A stretch of 64,000 nt of DNA from Microbacterium sp. TNHR37B (GTDB lineage: Bacteria; Actinomycetota; Actinomycetes; Actinomycetales; Microbacteriaceae), in contig NZ_LQGV01000002.1 in assembly GCF_001620065.1 (NCBI RefSeq), positions 81,560 through 145,559 on the forward strand. Direction: 5' to 3'. Position 1 is the first letter of the stretch, and every line of letters starts with the position of its first letter. A program made the translations under genes and the position numbers. The notes below the pieces were generated by a model. That model was not told the DNA's origin and did no database searches. It saw only the letters and a list, made by a program, of their open reading frames with translations. Positions 8,260 through 18,669 of the stretch are shown piece by piece.

Positions 8260-9413
8260 GCGTCACCGCTGCCCAGGGATTCGATGCGGCGGGAGTCGCC
8301 GCCGGACTGAAGTCCACCGGAGCACGCGATGTCGCCGTGGTCGTCAACCGCGGCCCCCACTTCGCCGGTGCCGCCGTGTTCACCAGCAATCGCGCGAAGG
8401 CCAACCCCATCCTCTGGTCGGAGCAGGCCGTCGCCGATGGCCGGGTCCACGCGGTGGTCCTCAACTCCGGGGGAGCGAACTGCTTCACCGGGAGCTTCGG
8501 GTTCCAGACCACCCACCAGACGGCGGAGCTGGCGGCCGAACTGCTGGACGTCAGCCCCGGCGACGTCCTGGTGTGCTCCACCGGGCTCATCGGCACCGGT
8601 GACGAGGAGTTCCGCCGCAAGGTGCTCGAGGGGACGCGCGAGGCGGTCGCCCAGTTGCGGGGTGACGGCGGAGACGACGCCTCGCTGGCGATCATGACGA
8701 CCGACTCCCGCCCCAAGCGCGCGGTCTCCGCCGGCTCGGGCTGGACGATCGGCGGAATGGCCAAGGGGGCGGGGATGCTGGCCCCGGGGCTGGCGACCAT
8801 GCTCGTGGTCCTCACCACCGACGCCATCGTCTCCTCGGCCGACCTCGACCGGGCGCTGCGGAGCGCGACGCACGTCACCTTCGACCGCCTGGATTCCGAC
8901 GGCTGCATGTCGACCAACGACCAGGTGACGCTCCTCGCGAGCGGTGCCACCGGAGTGACGGCGGATCTCGATGAGTTCACCCGCGTGCTCACCGAGGTCT
9001 GTCAGGACCTCGCCCAGCAGCTCCAGGCCGATGCCGAAGGCGCCAGCCACGACATCTCCATCCAGGTCGTCCACGCCGCCTCCGAGGAGGACGCGGTGAC
9101 GGTGGGACGCTCGGTCGCCCGCAACAACCTCTTCAAGGCCGCCATCTTCGGCAATGACCCCAACTGGGGGAGGGTGCTGGCGGCGATCGGGACCACCCAG
9201 GCCCGGTTCGACCCCTACGACGTGGACGTCTCGTTCAACGGCGTCCGGGTGTGCAGCCACGGCGCCCCCGACCGCCCGCGTGAGGACGTCGACCTGACGC
9301 CACGCTCGACCGAGATCCTCATCGACCTCAAGGCGGGGGACGCGGAGGCCACGATCCTCACGAACGACCTCACCCACGACTACGTCCACGAGAACAGCGC
9401 GTACTCCTCATGA
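8256..9413 (+). CDS. argJ: Bifunctional glutamate N-acetyltransferase / amino-acid acetyltransferase
   Basis: Moves the acetyl group from N-acetylornithine to glutamate, closing the acetyl cycle of arginine synthesis. The precursor cleaves itself at a conserved Thr to give alpha and beta chains. That Thr is visible as T181 in [15 protein letters not shown]. The usual Asn of the family motif (APNMATM) is replaced by Gly here, a small deviation. The length of 385 aa is normal. It starts with GTG inside the argC stop and ends overlapping the argB ATG by 4 nt, so the genes are translationally coupled. Whether it can also use acetyl-CoA (bifunctional form) cannot be settled from sequence; no separate argA-like gene is seen here. 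Confidence 0.96.
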   Translation: MSVTAAQGFDAAGVAAGLKSTGARDVAVVVNRGPHFAGAAVFTSNRAKANPILWSEQAVADGRVHAVVLNSGGANCFTGSFGFQTTHQTAELAAELLDVSPGDVLVCSTGLIGTGDEEFRRKVLEGTREAVAQLRGDGGDDASLAIMTTDSRPKRAVSAGSGWTIGGMAKGAGMLAPGLATMLVVLTTDAIVSSADLDRALRSATHVTFDRLDSDGCMSTNDQVTLLASGATGVTADLDEFTRVLTEVCQDLAQQLQADAEGASHDISIQVVHAASEEDAVTVGRSVARNNLFKAAIFGNDPNWGRVLAAIGTTQARFDPYDVDVSFNGVRVCSHGAPDRPREDVDLTPRSTEILIDLKAGDAEATILTNDLTHDYVHENSAYSS

Positions 9414-10306
9414 CCGATCTCCAGCAGACCACTCCGGAGCAGGCGGCGCAGAAGGCCGGCGTGCTCATCGAGTCGCTGCCCTGGCTGCAGCGCTTCCGCG
9501 ATCAGGTGATCGTCATCAAGTACGGCGGCAACGCGATGATCTCCGAGGAGCTGCAAGAGGCGTTCGCGCAGGACATCGCCTACTTGCGCTTCGTCGGGGT
9601 CAAGCCGGTCGTCGTGCACGGCGGCGGTCCGCAGATCTCGCAGATGCTGGATCGGCTGTCGATCCCCAGCGAGTTCAAGGGCGGCTATCGGGTCACCTCC
9701 ACAGAGGCGATCAGCGTCGTGCGGATGGTGCTCACCGGCCAGATCAACCCGCAGCTGGTCGCACGGATCAACGCCTTCGGACCCTTCGCCACGGGCCTGT
9801 CCGGAGAGGACGCCGGGCTGTTCCGCGGGCGTCGCCGAGGGGTCGTGCTCGATGGCGTGCCACACGATCTCGGCTACGTCGGCGATGTCGTGGCCGTGGA
9901 TCCGCAACCGGTGCGCGATCAGCTCGATGCCGGGCGCATCCCGGTGGTCTCCTCCATCGCCCCCGACCAGGACAACCCCGGGCAGTCGTTGAACGTCAAC
10001 GCCGACGCCGCCGCCGCCGCCCTCGCTGTCGCGTTGGGTGCCTCGAAGCTCGTCGTGCTCACCGACGTGCCGGGGCTCTACGCCGATTGGCCCCGTCGGG
10101 ACTCACTCGTCTCGCATCTGACCGCCGACGAACTGCGGGAGATGCTCCCTCGTCTGGAGTCGGGCATGATCCCCAAGATGCAGGCGTGCCTCGACGCGGT
10201 CGACGGCGGGGTCGACACGGCCGCGATCATCGACGGCCGCCAGCCGCACTCGGTGCTGGTGGAGATCTTCACGGAAAAAGGAATCGGAACAGAGGTCGTG
10301 GCGTGA
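9410..10306 (+). CDS. argB: Acetylglutamate kinase
   Basis: Phosphorylates N-acetylglutamate, the second and usually feedback-controlled step of arginine synthesis. It is a 298-residue amino acid kinase with K37 in IKYGGNAM, a glycine loop in [10 protein letters not shown] and a C-terminal ATP site around [13 protein letters not shown]. The N-terminal helix of about 25 residues before the kinase fold is the type linked with hexameric, arginine-inhibited ArgB, so feedback inhibition is likely (inference). It overlaps argJ by 4 nt and argD by 1 nt. Confidence 0.97.
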   Translation: MTDLQQTTPEQAAQKAGVLIESLPWLQRFRDQVIVIKYGGNAMISEELQEAFAQDIAYLRFVGVKPVVVHGGGPQISQMLDRLSIPSEFKGGYRVTSTEAISVVRMVLTGQINPQLVARINAFGPFATGLSGEDAGLFRGRRRGVVLDGVPHDLGYVGDVVAVDPQPVRDQLDAGRIPVVSSIAPDQDNPGQSLNVNADAAAAALAVALGASKLVVLTDVPGLYADWPRRDSLVSHLTADELREMLPRLESGMIPKMQACLDAVDGGVDTAAIIDGRQPHSVLVEIFTEKGIGTEVVA

Positions 10307-11583
10307 TGGAGGACGACGTGCAGACGCAGGTGGGAACACTGACTCAGACGCGGTGGCAGGAGGACGCGACGCGCGACCTGGTCCGAAACGCCGCCGATCG
10401 TCTCGCGCTCCTCACCCGCGGTGAGGGCGCCTATGTGTGGGACGACGAGGGCAAGCGCTACCTCGACTTCCTCGGCGGCATCGCCGTGACGTCGCTCGGT
10501 CACGCCCACCCCGTGTTCGTCGAGGCGGTGACCAGGCAGGCGGCCACCCTCGCGCAGGTGTCGAACTTCTTCGCCACGCCGCCCCAGCTCGACCTGGCCG
10601 CGCTCTTGAAGCGACTGGCAGGCACCGGCCCCTCGGGCCGGGTGTACTTCGCCAACTCGGGCGCCGAGGCCAACGAGGCGGCGTTCAAGCTGGCCCGGCT
10701 CCACGGTGCGGCCGAGCGCACCGGTACCGCCCGGCCCCGCATCCTCGCCCTGAAGAACGCCTTCCACGGGCGGACGATGGGAACGCTCGCCCTCACCGGC
10801 AAGTCGGCGATGCAGCAGCCGTTCCTCCCGATGGTCCCCGGCGTCGAGTTCATCGACACCACGATCGAGGCCCTCGAGTCGGCGATCGATGAGACGGTGG
10901 CCGCCGTGTTCATCGAGCCGATCAAGGGCGAGGCGGGGGTGGTGGATCTGCCGGAGGGCTTCCTTCGTGCCGCCCGTGAGCTCACGGCGCAGCACGGGGC
11001 GTTGCTGATCCTCGACGAGATCCAGACCGGTGCCGGGCGCACCGGCGAGTGGTTCGCTTTCCAGAGCGCCGGCATCGTCCCCGACGCGATCACGGTGGCC
11101 AAGGGCATCGCCGGAGGCTTCCCGATCGGCGCCCTGATCACGTTCGGCGACACCGGTGAGCTCTTCTATCCGGGAACCCACGGCTCGACCTTCGGCGGCA
11201 ATCCGCTCGCAACCGCCGTGGGAGCCGCTGTCCTCCGCGAGATCGAGCGTGCCGACCTGCTCGCCAACGCCCGTGAGCGCGGTGCCCAGCTGCGGGATCG
11301 CATCGCCGCGATCGGCTCGCCGCTCGTGGCGGGAACGCGCGGACGGGGGCTGCTCGTCGGCGTCGCGCTCAGCCATCCCGTGGCCGGAGCCGTCGTGGCG
11401 GCGGCACAGGAACATGGCCTCATCGTCAACGCCGCCAACGACGACACGGTGCGGCTGGCCCCGGCGCTGACGATCGGCGACGTGGAGGTGGAGGAGTTCG
11501 TGGAACTGTTCACCCGCGCGCTGCGCACCGTCGAAGACGCCCTCATGCTCGATGACCACACGAACTCGGAGACCCCCGCATGA
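10306..11583 (+). CDS. argD: Acetylornithine aminotransferase
   Basis: PLP-dependent conversion of N-acetylglutamate semialdehyde to N-acetylornithine, with glutamate as amino donor. It is a class III aminotransferase of 425 residues. The PLP lysine is K266 in the motif TVAKGIAGGFP, with LILDEIQTGAGRTG just before it and the phosphate-binding NSGAEANEAA at 117-126. The start ATG overlaps the argB stop (TGATG), which fixes the reading better than longer upstream options. It overlaps argF by 4 nt. Confidence 0.96.
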   Translation: MEDDVQTQVGTLTQTRWQEDATRDLVRNAADRLALLTRGEGAYVWDDEGKRYLDFLGGIAVTSLGHAHPVFVEAVTRQAATLAQVSNFFATPPQLDLAALLKRLAGTGPSGRVYFANSGAEANEAAFKLARLHGAAERTGTARPRILALKNAFHGRTMGTLALTGKSAMQQPFLPMVPGVEFIDTTIEALESAIDETVAAVFIEPIKGEAGVVDLPEGFLRAARELTAQHGALLILDEIQTGAGRTGEWFAFQSAGIVPDAITVAKGIAGGFPIGALITFGDTGELFYPGTHGSTFGGNPLATAVGAAVLREIERADLLANARERGAQLRDRIAAIGSPLVAGTRGRGLLVGVALSHPVAGAVVAAAQEHGLIVNAANDDTVRLAPALTIGDVEVEEFVELFTRALRTVEDALMLDDHTNSETPA

Positions 11584-12503
11584 CCCGCCACCTCTTGCGC
11601 GACGACGATCTCAGCCCGGCCGAACAGTCCGAGATCCTCGATCTCGCCCTGTCGCTGAAGAAGGACCGCTGGAAGCTGAAGCCGCTGGAAGGCCCTCAGA
11701 CGGTCGCGGTGATCTTCGACAAGTCCTCGACACGCACGCGCGTGTCGTTCGCCGTCGGCATCGCCGACCTCGGTGGCTCGCCCTTGATCATCTCGACCGC
11801 CAACAGCCAGCTCGGAGGAAAGGAGACCCCCTCCGACACGGCGCGCGTGCTGGAGCGTCAGGTCGCCGCGATCGTGTGGCGGACCTACGCGCAGTCCGGC
11901 CTGGAGGAGATGGCGCGGGGAACCCGGGTGCCGGTCGTCAACGCGCTGAGCGACGACTTCCACCCCTGCCAGCTGTTGGCAGACCTCCTCACGATCCGCG
12001 AGCACAAGGGCGAGCTCCGCGGCCTGACGCTCGCGTTCTTCGGCGACGGCAAGTCGAACATGGGGCACTCGTACGTGCTGGCGGGCGTCACGGCCGGCAT
12101 GCACGTCCGCGTGGCCTCACCGGTCGACTATGCGCCTCGCGAGGACGTGATCGCCGATGCTGATCGGATCGCCGCGGAGACCGGGGGATCGGTCACGCTC
12201 TACACAGATCCGCTCGAAGCCGCTGCCGGTGCCGATGTCGTCGTGACCGACACGTGGGTCTCGATGGGGAAGGAGGAGGAGAAGATCGCCCGCCTCCGCG
12301 ACCTCGGCGGTTACAAGGTCACTCAGGAGACGATGGCGCTCGCCGATGACGCGGCGATCTTCATCCACTGCCTCCCCGCCGACCGCGGCTACGAGGTCGA
12401 CGCCGAGGTGATCGACGGCCCGCAGAGCGTCGTGTGGGACGAAGCCGAGAACCGCCTCCACGCGCAGAAGGCCCTTCTGGTCTGGTTGCTGCGCCAGCAG
12501 TGA
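11580..12503 (+). CDS. argF: Ornithine carbamoyltransferase
   Basis: Makes citrulline from ornithine and carbamoyl phosphate. The carbamoyl-phosphate loop SSTRTR is at 49-54, the DFHPCQ motif at 126-131 and the ornithine-binding HCLP at 263-266. The length is 307 aa, normal for the anabolic enzyme. It is the last of five tightly overlapping arg genes. The next step, argininosuccinate synthase (argG), and the regulator argR, which often follow argF in actinobacteria, are not in this cluster. Confidence 0.97.
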   Translation: MTRHLLRDDDLSPAEQSEILDLALSLKKDRWKLKPLEGPQTVAVIFDKSSTRTRVSFAVGIADLGGSPLIISTANSQLGGKETPSDTARVLERQVAAIVWRTYAQSGLEEMARGTRVPVVNALSDDFHPCQLLADLLTIREHKGELRGLTLAFFGDGKSNMGHSYVLAGVTAGMHVRVASPVDYAPREDVIADADRIAAETGGSVTLYTDPLEAAAGADVVVTDTWVSMGKEEEKIARLRDLGGYKVTQETMALADDAAIFIHCLPADRGYEVDAEVIDGPQSVVWDEAENRLHAQKALLVWLLRQQ

Positions 12504-12519
12504 CCGTGACGGGGTCAGC

Positions 12520-13611
12520 GTGAGCGACCGGTGGCGGGCGGTGACGCCGGGTCTTCGGTGGCTGACCGCCCCGGCCCGCGTCGCGGGCGTCGACCTCGCG
12601 CGCGGACTCGCGGTCCTGGGCATGCTGACCGCGCATCTGCTGTCGATCGCCCCGTTCGACGGTGCGGACCCGAGCACGTGGCTCGATGTCGTCAACGGTC
12701 GGTCGTCGATCCTGTTCGCCGTCCTGGCGGGGGTCTCGATCGGTCTCCTCAGCGCGGGGGCCGACGGAGCGCGCCGGCGGGTGATCCGCGCGCGGCTCGC
12801 GGTGCGTGCGGGAGCGGTGTGGCTGCTGGGCGTCGCGCTGGTGGCGACCGGCGTCCCCGTGTACGTGATCCTCCCCGCCTACGCCGTGCTGTTCCTTCTG
12901 AGCCTTCCCCTGCTCTCACTGGGCGCACGGCCGCTGTGGGTGATCGCCGCGGTCGTGGCGATCGTGTCGCCACTCGTGCAGCCGTTCCTCGACGACGCGC
13001 TGCCGTGGGAGTCCCCGGGTGGCGCCGACATCGCGCTCCTCATCGGCTGGCACTATCCCTTCACGATTTGGTTCGCCTTCGTCGCGGCCGGTCTCGCGGT
13101 GGCGCGATCGGGATTCGGGCCACGCGCGCCGTTACGGCTCGTGCTGGGCGGCGGGGCTGCGGCGGTGCTCGCCGGCGTCGGTGCGACCCTGATCCCCGAC
13201 GAGACGCTCTCGGACGGGTGGGCGGGCCGAGCCCTCGCCGTCTCCGCGCATTCCGGAGGCCTCCCGGAAGTGATCGGATCGGGAGGGTTCGCCCTGGCGG
13301 TGCTCGGCGTGTGTCTCGCGGTCTGCCGGACACCGGTGGCGCCGCTCGTCCTCCCGCTGCGGGCGGTGGGAGCCATGCCGCTCACCGCGTACACCGGCCA
13401 GATCCTGCTCTGGGCGGCCTGGGCCGCGCTCGCGCTCGGCACGACCTCGGATCTCGGGGCCTTCCGGGCCCTGAACCCGCTCCCGGTTTTCGTCGGCGGA
13501 ACGATCCTGATCTGCACGGTGTGGGCGCTCGCCTGGGGGAGGGGGCCCTGCGAGCGCGTCATCGCGGCGCTGGCCTCACGCCTGGTTCCCGGGCCGCCCC
13601 GGGCGCGCGAC

Positions 13612-13614
<3 letters not shown>
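12520..13614 (+). CDS. Membrane protein, DUF418/DUF1624 (HGSNAT-like acyltransferase) family
   Basis: A 364-residue integral membrane protein with about nine hydrophobic helices. The opening VDLARGLAVLGMLTAH matches the RGxAxLGM...H signature of the DUF1624/heparan-glucosaminide acetyltransferase-like group, and the end (AYTGQILLWAAW) resembles DUF418. These families may transfer acyl groups across the membrane, but no substrate is known. It starts with GTG 17 nt after argF and may be cotranscribed, yet no known arginine function exists for it. It occupies the place where argR and argG are often found. Confidence 0.7.
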
Positions 13615-15054
<1,440 letters not shown>

Positions 15055-15064
15055 CACCGCAGAC

Positions 15065-15126
15065 CTTATCGATTTCAAACATAAGCAAAACACTTATCAT
15101 CTGGAAAGATAAGTGATAAGCTTATC
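15065..15126 (+). promoter_or_regulatory. Operator array of GATAAG/CTTATC half-sites before satD
   Basis: Five hexamers are packed into 62 bp: CTTATC at 15065-15070 and 15093-15098, GATAAG at 15108-15113 and 15115-15120, CTTATC at 15121-15126. Two arrangements stand out: the 8-bp inverted repeat CACTTATC/GATAAGTG (15091-15098, 15108-15115) and the perfect palindrome GATAAGCTTATC (15115-15126). The palindrome covers a candidate -10 box TAAGCT (15117-15122), which ends 7 nt before the ATG. The region is strikingly AT-rich for this genome. A repressor binding here would block the promoter; self-regulation by the following gene is an inference. Confidence 0.65.
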
Positions 15127-15129
15127 GTC

Positions 15130-15780
15130 ATGTCGAACGTCGTCGTCACCATCGCCGACATCGTCGGCTCGCGTCTCCTCGAGGATCGAAGCGAGGCGCA
15201 GGCGGTGATCGAGTCGGCCGTCGCTCGCGTGGATGATGATCTGCCGCTTGCGCGGCACCGCCTCGCCGCGACCGTGGGCGACGAGTTCCAGGGGGAGTAC
15301 GCCACTCTCACCGACGCGCTCCGGTCGCTCCTGCTGGTCCAGCTCGCGCTCCCCGACGGCATCGAACTGCGCTTCGGCGTCGGCATCGGGCCGATCGAGG
15401 AGGTGACCTCTCCGGGAGGAGGGATCTCCGACGGGCCGGGATGGTGGGCGGCGCGCGAAGCGATCGATGGGGTCCACCGACTCCAGGACCGCGCCGTTCC
15501 GTCCGCGCGCACGCGCGTTGTCGCAGGTGTGGGGGAGGATGCCGTCATGAAGACGGAGGCGCGCATGGCCAACGCCTACCTGCTCGCCCGCGACGAGGTG
15601 GTCGGTGCCATGAGCGAGCGCGCGCGACGACTCACCTACGGGCGGTGTCTCGGGCGCACGCAGCGGGAACTCGCTGCGGCGGAGGGCATCACCCAGCCCG
15701 CGGTCTCTCAGGCGCTGGCCGGTGCGGGAGCGCCCGCCGTGATCGCCGGGTTCACCGCGCTCGGAAAGGACGACGCGTGA
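15130..15780 (+). CDS. SatD family protein with C-terminal HTH-like segment
   Basis: A 216-residue cytoplasmic protein. The N-terminal two thirds match the SatD family (opening VVTIADIVGSRLLEDR, then LAATVGDEFQGEY and RFGVGIGPIEE), named after a gene of the streptococcal secretion and acid tolerance operon; its biochemical role is unknown. The last 50 residues contain RTQRELAAAEGITQPAVSQAL, which reads as a helix-turn-helix. That would make this a candidate transcription regulator of its own AT-rich upstream repeats. The ATG sits 7 nt after a TAAGCT box and has no ribosome-binding site, so it is probably leaderless. Its stop overlaps the next gene's GTG. Confidence 0.7.
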   Translation: MSNVVVTIADIVGSRLLEDRSEAQAVIESAVARVDDDLPLARHRLAATVGDEFQGEYATLTDALRSLLLVQLALPDGIELRFGVGIGPIEEVTSPGGGISDGPGWWAAREAIDGVHRLQDRAVPSARTRVVAGVGEDAVMKTEARMANAYLLARDEVVGAMSERARRLTYGRCLGRTQRELAAAEGITQPAVSQALAGAGAPAVIAGFTALGKDDA

Positions 15781-16472
15781 TCGGTGCCGGGCTCGTCCTC
15801 CTGGGTGTCGGCGTGGGCGACCTGCTCCGGCAGTACGCCCCCTCGCGGCTGCGCATCGGCGCGACCGTGCTCGCGGCAGTCGCACTCATCGTCCTCGCCG
15901 CCGGCGCCGATGCGATGGTGTGGGCCTTCGTTGCCCTCGGCACCGCGGTCCTGTGGACCTGGGGAACCCCGGATCGACGCGGGGGACCCGCCGGGCTCTG
16001 GCCGGTCGTGCTCGTCGCGGCCGTCTGCCTCGTCGCGGTTGCCGTCACCGGGATCCGCGCGGACCAGGGGCCGTGGGGCGAGCTCTGGCCGACGGCGGGT
16101 CCGCTCAGCCGGGTGAGCGCCGACGTGGCCCTGTTCGTGGTGGGGGCCGTGGCCTTCCTGGCGGAATCGGGAAACGTCGTCGTCCGCGCGTCGTTGCGCG
16201 ATGCTGCCCTGCCTGACGCCGACGGCATCACGCTGAAGGGCGGTCGTCTGATCGGACCGCTCGAGAGGCTCCTCGTCTTCTCCCTCACTCTGACGGGGGC
16301 CTTCACCCTCCTCGCCGCCGTCCTCGCCGCCAAGGGGATCGTCCGCTTCCCCGAGATCTCCCGTGACAGCGGCTCGGGCCTGCGCGCCGAGTACTTTCTC
16401 ATCGGGAGCCTCGTCAGCTGGGCGACGGCGCTGGGCGTCGCCTTCCTCCTGTGGTGGGGGACCCTCGGCTGA
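15777..16472 (+). CDS. Membrane protein coupled to satD, function unknown
   Basis: A 231-residue protein with about six hydrophobic helices. The GTG start overlaps the stop of the SatD gene by 4 nt, so it is made from the same message. I do not recognise a named family with certainty. The first 120 residues are almost continuous helices (GAGLVLLGVGVGDLL onward). A polar segment with GGRLIGPLERLLVF follows, then SGLRAEYFLIGSLVSW and a final helix. The GPLER and AEYFLIG motifs are kept in proteins paired with SatD in other actinobacteria, as far as I recall. A satD-plus-membrane-protein pair implies a regulatory or stress role at the membrane. Confidence 0.65.
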   Translation: MIGAGLVLLGVGVGDLLRQYAPSRLRIGATVLAAVALIVLAAGADAMVWAFVALGTAVLWTWGTPDRRGGPAGLWPVVLVAAVCLVAVAVTGIRADQGPWGELWPTAGPLSRVSADVALFVVGAVAFLAESGNVVVRASLRDAALPDADGITLKGGRLIGPLERLLVFSLTLTGAFTLLAAVLAAKGIVRFPEISRDSGSGLRAEYFLIGSLVSWATALGVAFLLWWGTLG

Positions 16473-16516
16473 CCGCCGCCTCGTGTCCGGGCGACGGGAC
16501 GGCGAACGTGCGCTGA

Positions 16517-16522
16517 TAGCCT
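16517..16522 (+). promoter_or_regulatory. -10 box of a leaderless tyrS promoter
   Basis: TAGCCT ends 7 nt before the tyrS GTG at 16530; no ribosome-binding site is visible. Confidence 0.45.
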
Positions 16523-16529
16523 GGAACGC

Positions 16530-17831
16530 GTGTCTGAAACCGTCGTGAGCGCCCTCGCGCCCGCCAACGATCCGACGTTCGCGAACGTCTGGGACGAGAT
16601 CGTCTGGCGCGGCCTGGTGCATGTGTCCACCGGCCAGGAAGCGCTGCGTGCGCTGCTCGGCGGGGACCCGATCACGTATTACTGCGGGTTCGATCCGACC
16701 GCGTCGTCATTGCACCTCGGGCACCTCGTGCAGCTGCTCACGATGCGTCGCCTGCAGTTGGCGGGACACCGACCCCTGGGGCTGGTGGGCGGATCGACCG
16801 GGCTGATCGGCGACCCCCGTCCGACGGCCGAGCGCACGCTGAACTCCCGCGAGACGGTGTCCGAGTGGGTGGCGAGCCTCCGCGCGCAGGTGGAGCGGTA
16901 CCTCAGCTTCGAGGGGGACAACGCCGCGCGCATGGTCAACAACCTCGACTGGACGGCGCCCCTGAGCGCCATCGATTTCCTCCGCGAGATCGGGAAGCAC
17001 TACCGCGTCGGCACGATGCTCAAGAAGGATGCCGTCGCGGCGCGGCTGAACTCCGACGCGGGGATCAGCTACACCGAGTTCAGCTACCAGATCCTCCAGG
17101 GACTCGACTTCCTCGAGCTGTACCGCCAGTACGACTGCGTGCTCCAGACGGGGGGGTCCGACCAGTGGGGAAACCTCACCAGCGGCACCGACCTGATCCA
17201 CCGCGTCGAAGGCGTCTCCGTGCACGCGATCGGGACGCCGCTGATCACCAACAGCGATGGCACCAAGTTCGGCAAGAGTGAGGGGAACGCGATCTGGATC
17301 GACGCGGCGCTCACGAGCCCGTACGCGTTCTACCAGTTCTGGCTCGCGACCGCCGACGCGGACGTCGTCGAGCGGCTGAAGGTCTTCACCTTCCTCACAC
17401 GCGAGGAGATCGAGGCCTACGCCCGGCTCGTCGAGACGGAGCCCTTCCGCCGGGCAGCCCAAAAACGACTCGCGGAGGAGGTGTCGACGATCGTTCACGG
17501 GCCGGAGGCGACGGCCGCGGTGATCGCGGCGTCCGAAGCGCTGTTCGGACAGGGCGACCTGGCTGCGCTGGATGCGGCGACCCTCCGATCCGCCCTCGAA
17601 GAACTGCCGCACGCACGGGTGCCCTCGGGAACGCCGGTGGTCCAGGCGCTGGTGGAGACCGAGCTGGTCTCCAGCCTCAGCGAAGCGCGTCGCGCGATCG
17701 CCCAGGGCGGCGTCTCCCTCGACGGCGAGAAGGTCACCGACGACACCGCAACCGTCGCCGGCACCCTCCCGGGCGGCGTCTCCGTGCTGCGGCGGGGAAA
17801 GAAGACCCTCGCCGGCGTCTTCGTCGACTGA
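16530..17831 (+). CDS. tyrS: Tyrosine--tRNA ligase
   Basis: Class I synthetase that charges tRNA-Tyr. It is a 433-residue bacterial-type enzyme with the HIGH-like motif LHLGHL at 61-66 and the KMSKS-like motif KFGKS at 246-250. The tyrosine pocket residues are in TYYCGFDPTA and in YQILQGLDF...TGGSDQWGN. A C-terminal S4 RNA-binding domain follows (SEARRAIAQGGVSLDGEKV). The GTG start lies one turn after a TAGCCT box. The gene downstream begins 2 nt after its stop. Confidence 0.97.
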   Translation: MSETVVSALAPANDPTFANVWDEIVWRGLVHVSTGQEALRALLGGDPITYYCGFDPTASSLHLGHLVQLLTMRRLQLAGHRPLGLVGGSTGLIGDPRPTAERTLNSRETVSEWVASLRAQVERYLSFEGDNAARMVNNLDWTAPLSAIDFLREIGKHYRVGTMLKKDAVAARLNSDAGISYTEFSYQILQGLDFLELYRQYDCVLQTGGSDQWGNLTSGTDLIHRVEGVSVHAIGTPLITNSDGTKFGKSEGNAIWIDAALTSPYAFYQFWLATADADVVERLKVFTFLTREEIEAYARLVETEPFRRAAQKRLAEEVSTIVHGPEATAAVIAASEALFGQGDLAALDAATLRSALEELPHARVPSGTPVVQALVETELVSSLSEARRAIAQGGVSLDGEKVTDDTATVAGTLPGGVSVLRRGKKTLAGVFVD

Positions 17832-17833
17832 TC

Positions 17834-18634
17834 GTGCCGTTCACACCCGCGCACGCGGCGGTCGCGCTGCCGTTCGTGCGCACCCCGCTCCTACCGGCCG
17901 CGATCGCGGTGGGCGCGATGGCGCCCGACGTGCCGCTCTTCGTGCGTGGCACACCGGTCACCTATCAGGTGACCCACACCAACGTCGTGGTGTCCGGTCT
18001 CGTTGCCCTGCTCCTCCTCGTGCTCTGGTACGGCCTGTTCCGCCCCGCCGTGCGGGAGGTCTCCCCGAGGTGGCTGGCCGAGCGACTTCCCGCCGAGTGG
18101 GACCGCGCCGGCGCCGGCGCGTGGCAGGCTGCGCGGGCGCCCCGCCCGGGAGCGCAGCACCGAGTGTGGCGTGAGAGCGGAGTGTTCGCGGCCCTCGTCG
18201 CGGTCTCTCTCGTCCTCGGCGTCCTCTCGCACATCGCGTGGGACGCGTTCACGCACGAGGGCCGGTGGGGACTGACGCTGATCCCCGCGCTCGACGAGAT
18301 GTGGGGTCCGCTTCCCGGCTTCAAGTGGCTGCAGTACGGGTCGGGCGTGGGAGGCGTGGCGGTTCTCGCGGCCTTCGGCGCCTTCTGGATCTCCCGCCGG
18401 CCACGGGTGGCGTCGTCCCGGGTGCTTCCCGGTGCGGCGCGGTGGGCCTGGTGGATCTCCCTTCCCGTTGCGCTCATCGCCGCGTGGCTGATCGGATCGG
18501 TCGTCTACAGCGCAGACCCCGAGGTGACGGCGCACCATCTCGCCTACCGCGTGCTGCCGCCCGCCTGTGCGGTGTGGGGTCTGGCGACGATCGTGCTCTG
18601 CGCGTGGATCCTCGTGCGTCGACGCTCCGCCTGA
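17834..18634 (+). CDS. DUF4184 family membrane protein
   Basis: A 266-residue protein with about five to six membrane helices. The start MPFTPAHAAVALPF and the following APDVPLFV, then LSHIAWDAFTHEGRW, are the hallmarks of DUF4184, which resembles the metal-dependent membrane hydrolase (YdjM/DUF457) fold with conserved His and Asp residues near the N terminus and in the HIxWDxxTH motif. A hydrolase role is inferred from that similarity; no substrate is known. It starts 2 nt after tyrS, so it is probably read from the tyrS promoter. Confidence 0.8.
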   Translation: MPFTPAHAAVALPFVRTPLLPAAIAVGAMAPDVPLFVRGTPVTYQVTHTNVVVSGLVALLLLVLWYGLFRPAVREVSPRWLAERLPAEWDRAGAGAWQAARAPRPGAQHRVWRESGVFAALVAVSLVLGVLSHIAWDAFTHEGRWGLTLIPALDEMWGPLPGFKWLQYGSGVGGVAVLAAFGAFWISRRPRVASSRVLPGAARWAWWISLPVALIAAWLIGSVVYSADPEVTAHHLAYRVLPPACAVWGLATIVLCAWILVRRRSA

Positions 18635-18669
18635 CCGCCCGTCTCGTTCTCGCCGCTGCCGCGCACGGA

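Noticed and set aside
15065..15126. GATAAG/CTTATC repeats as a CRISPR-like or IS end
   Set aside because: Units are 6 bp, in both orientations, without spacers, and no transposase or cas gene is near; they fit an operator.
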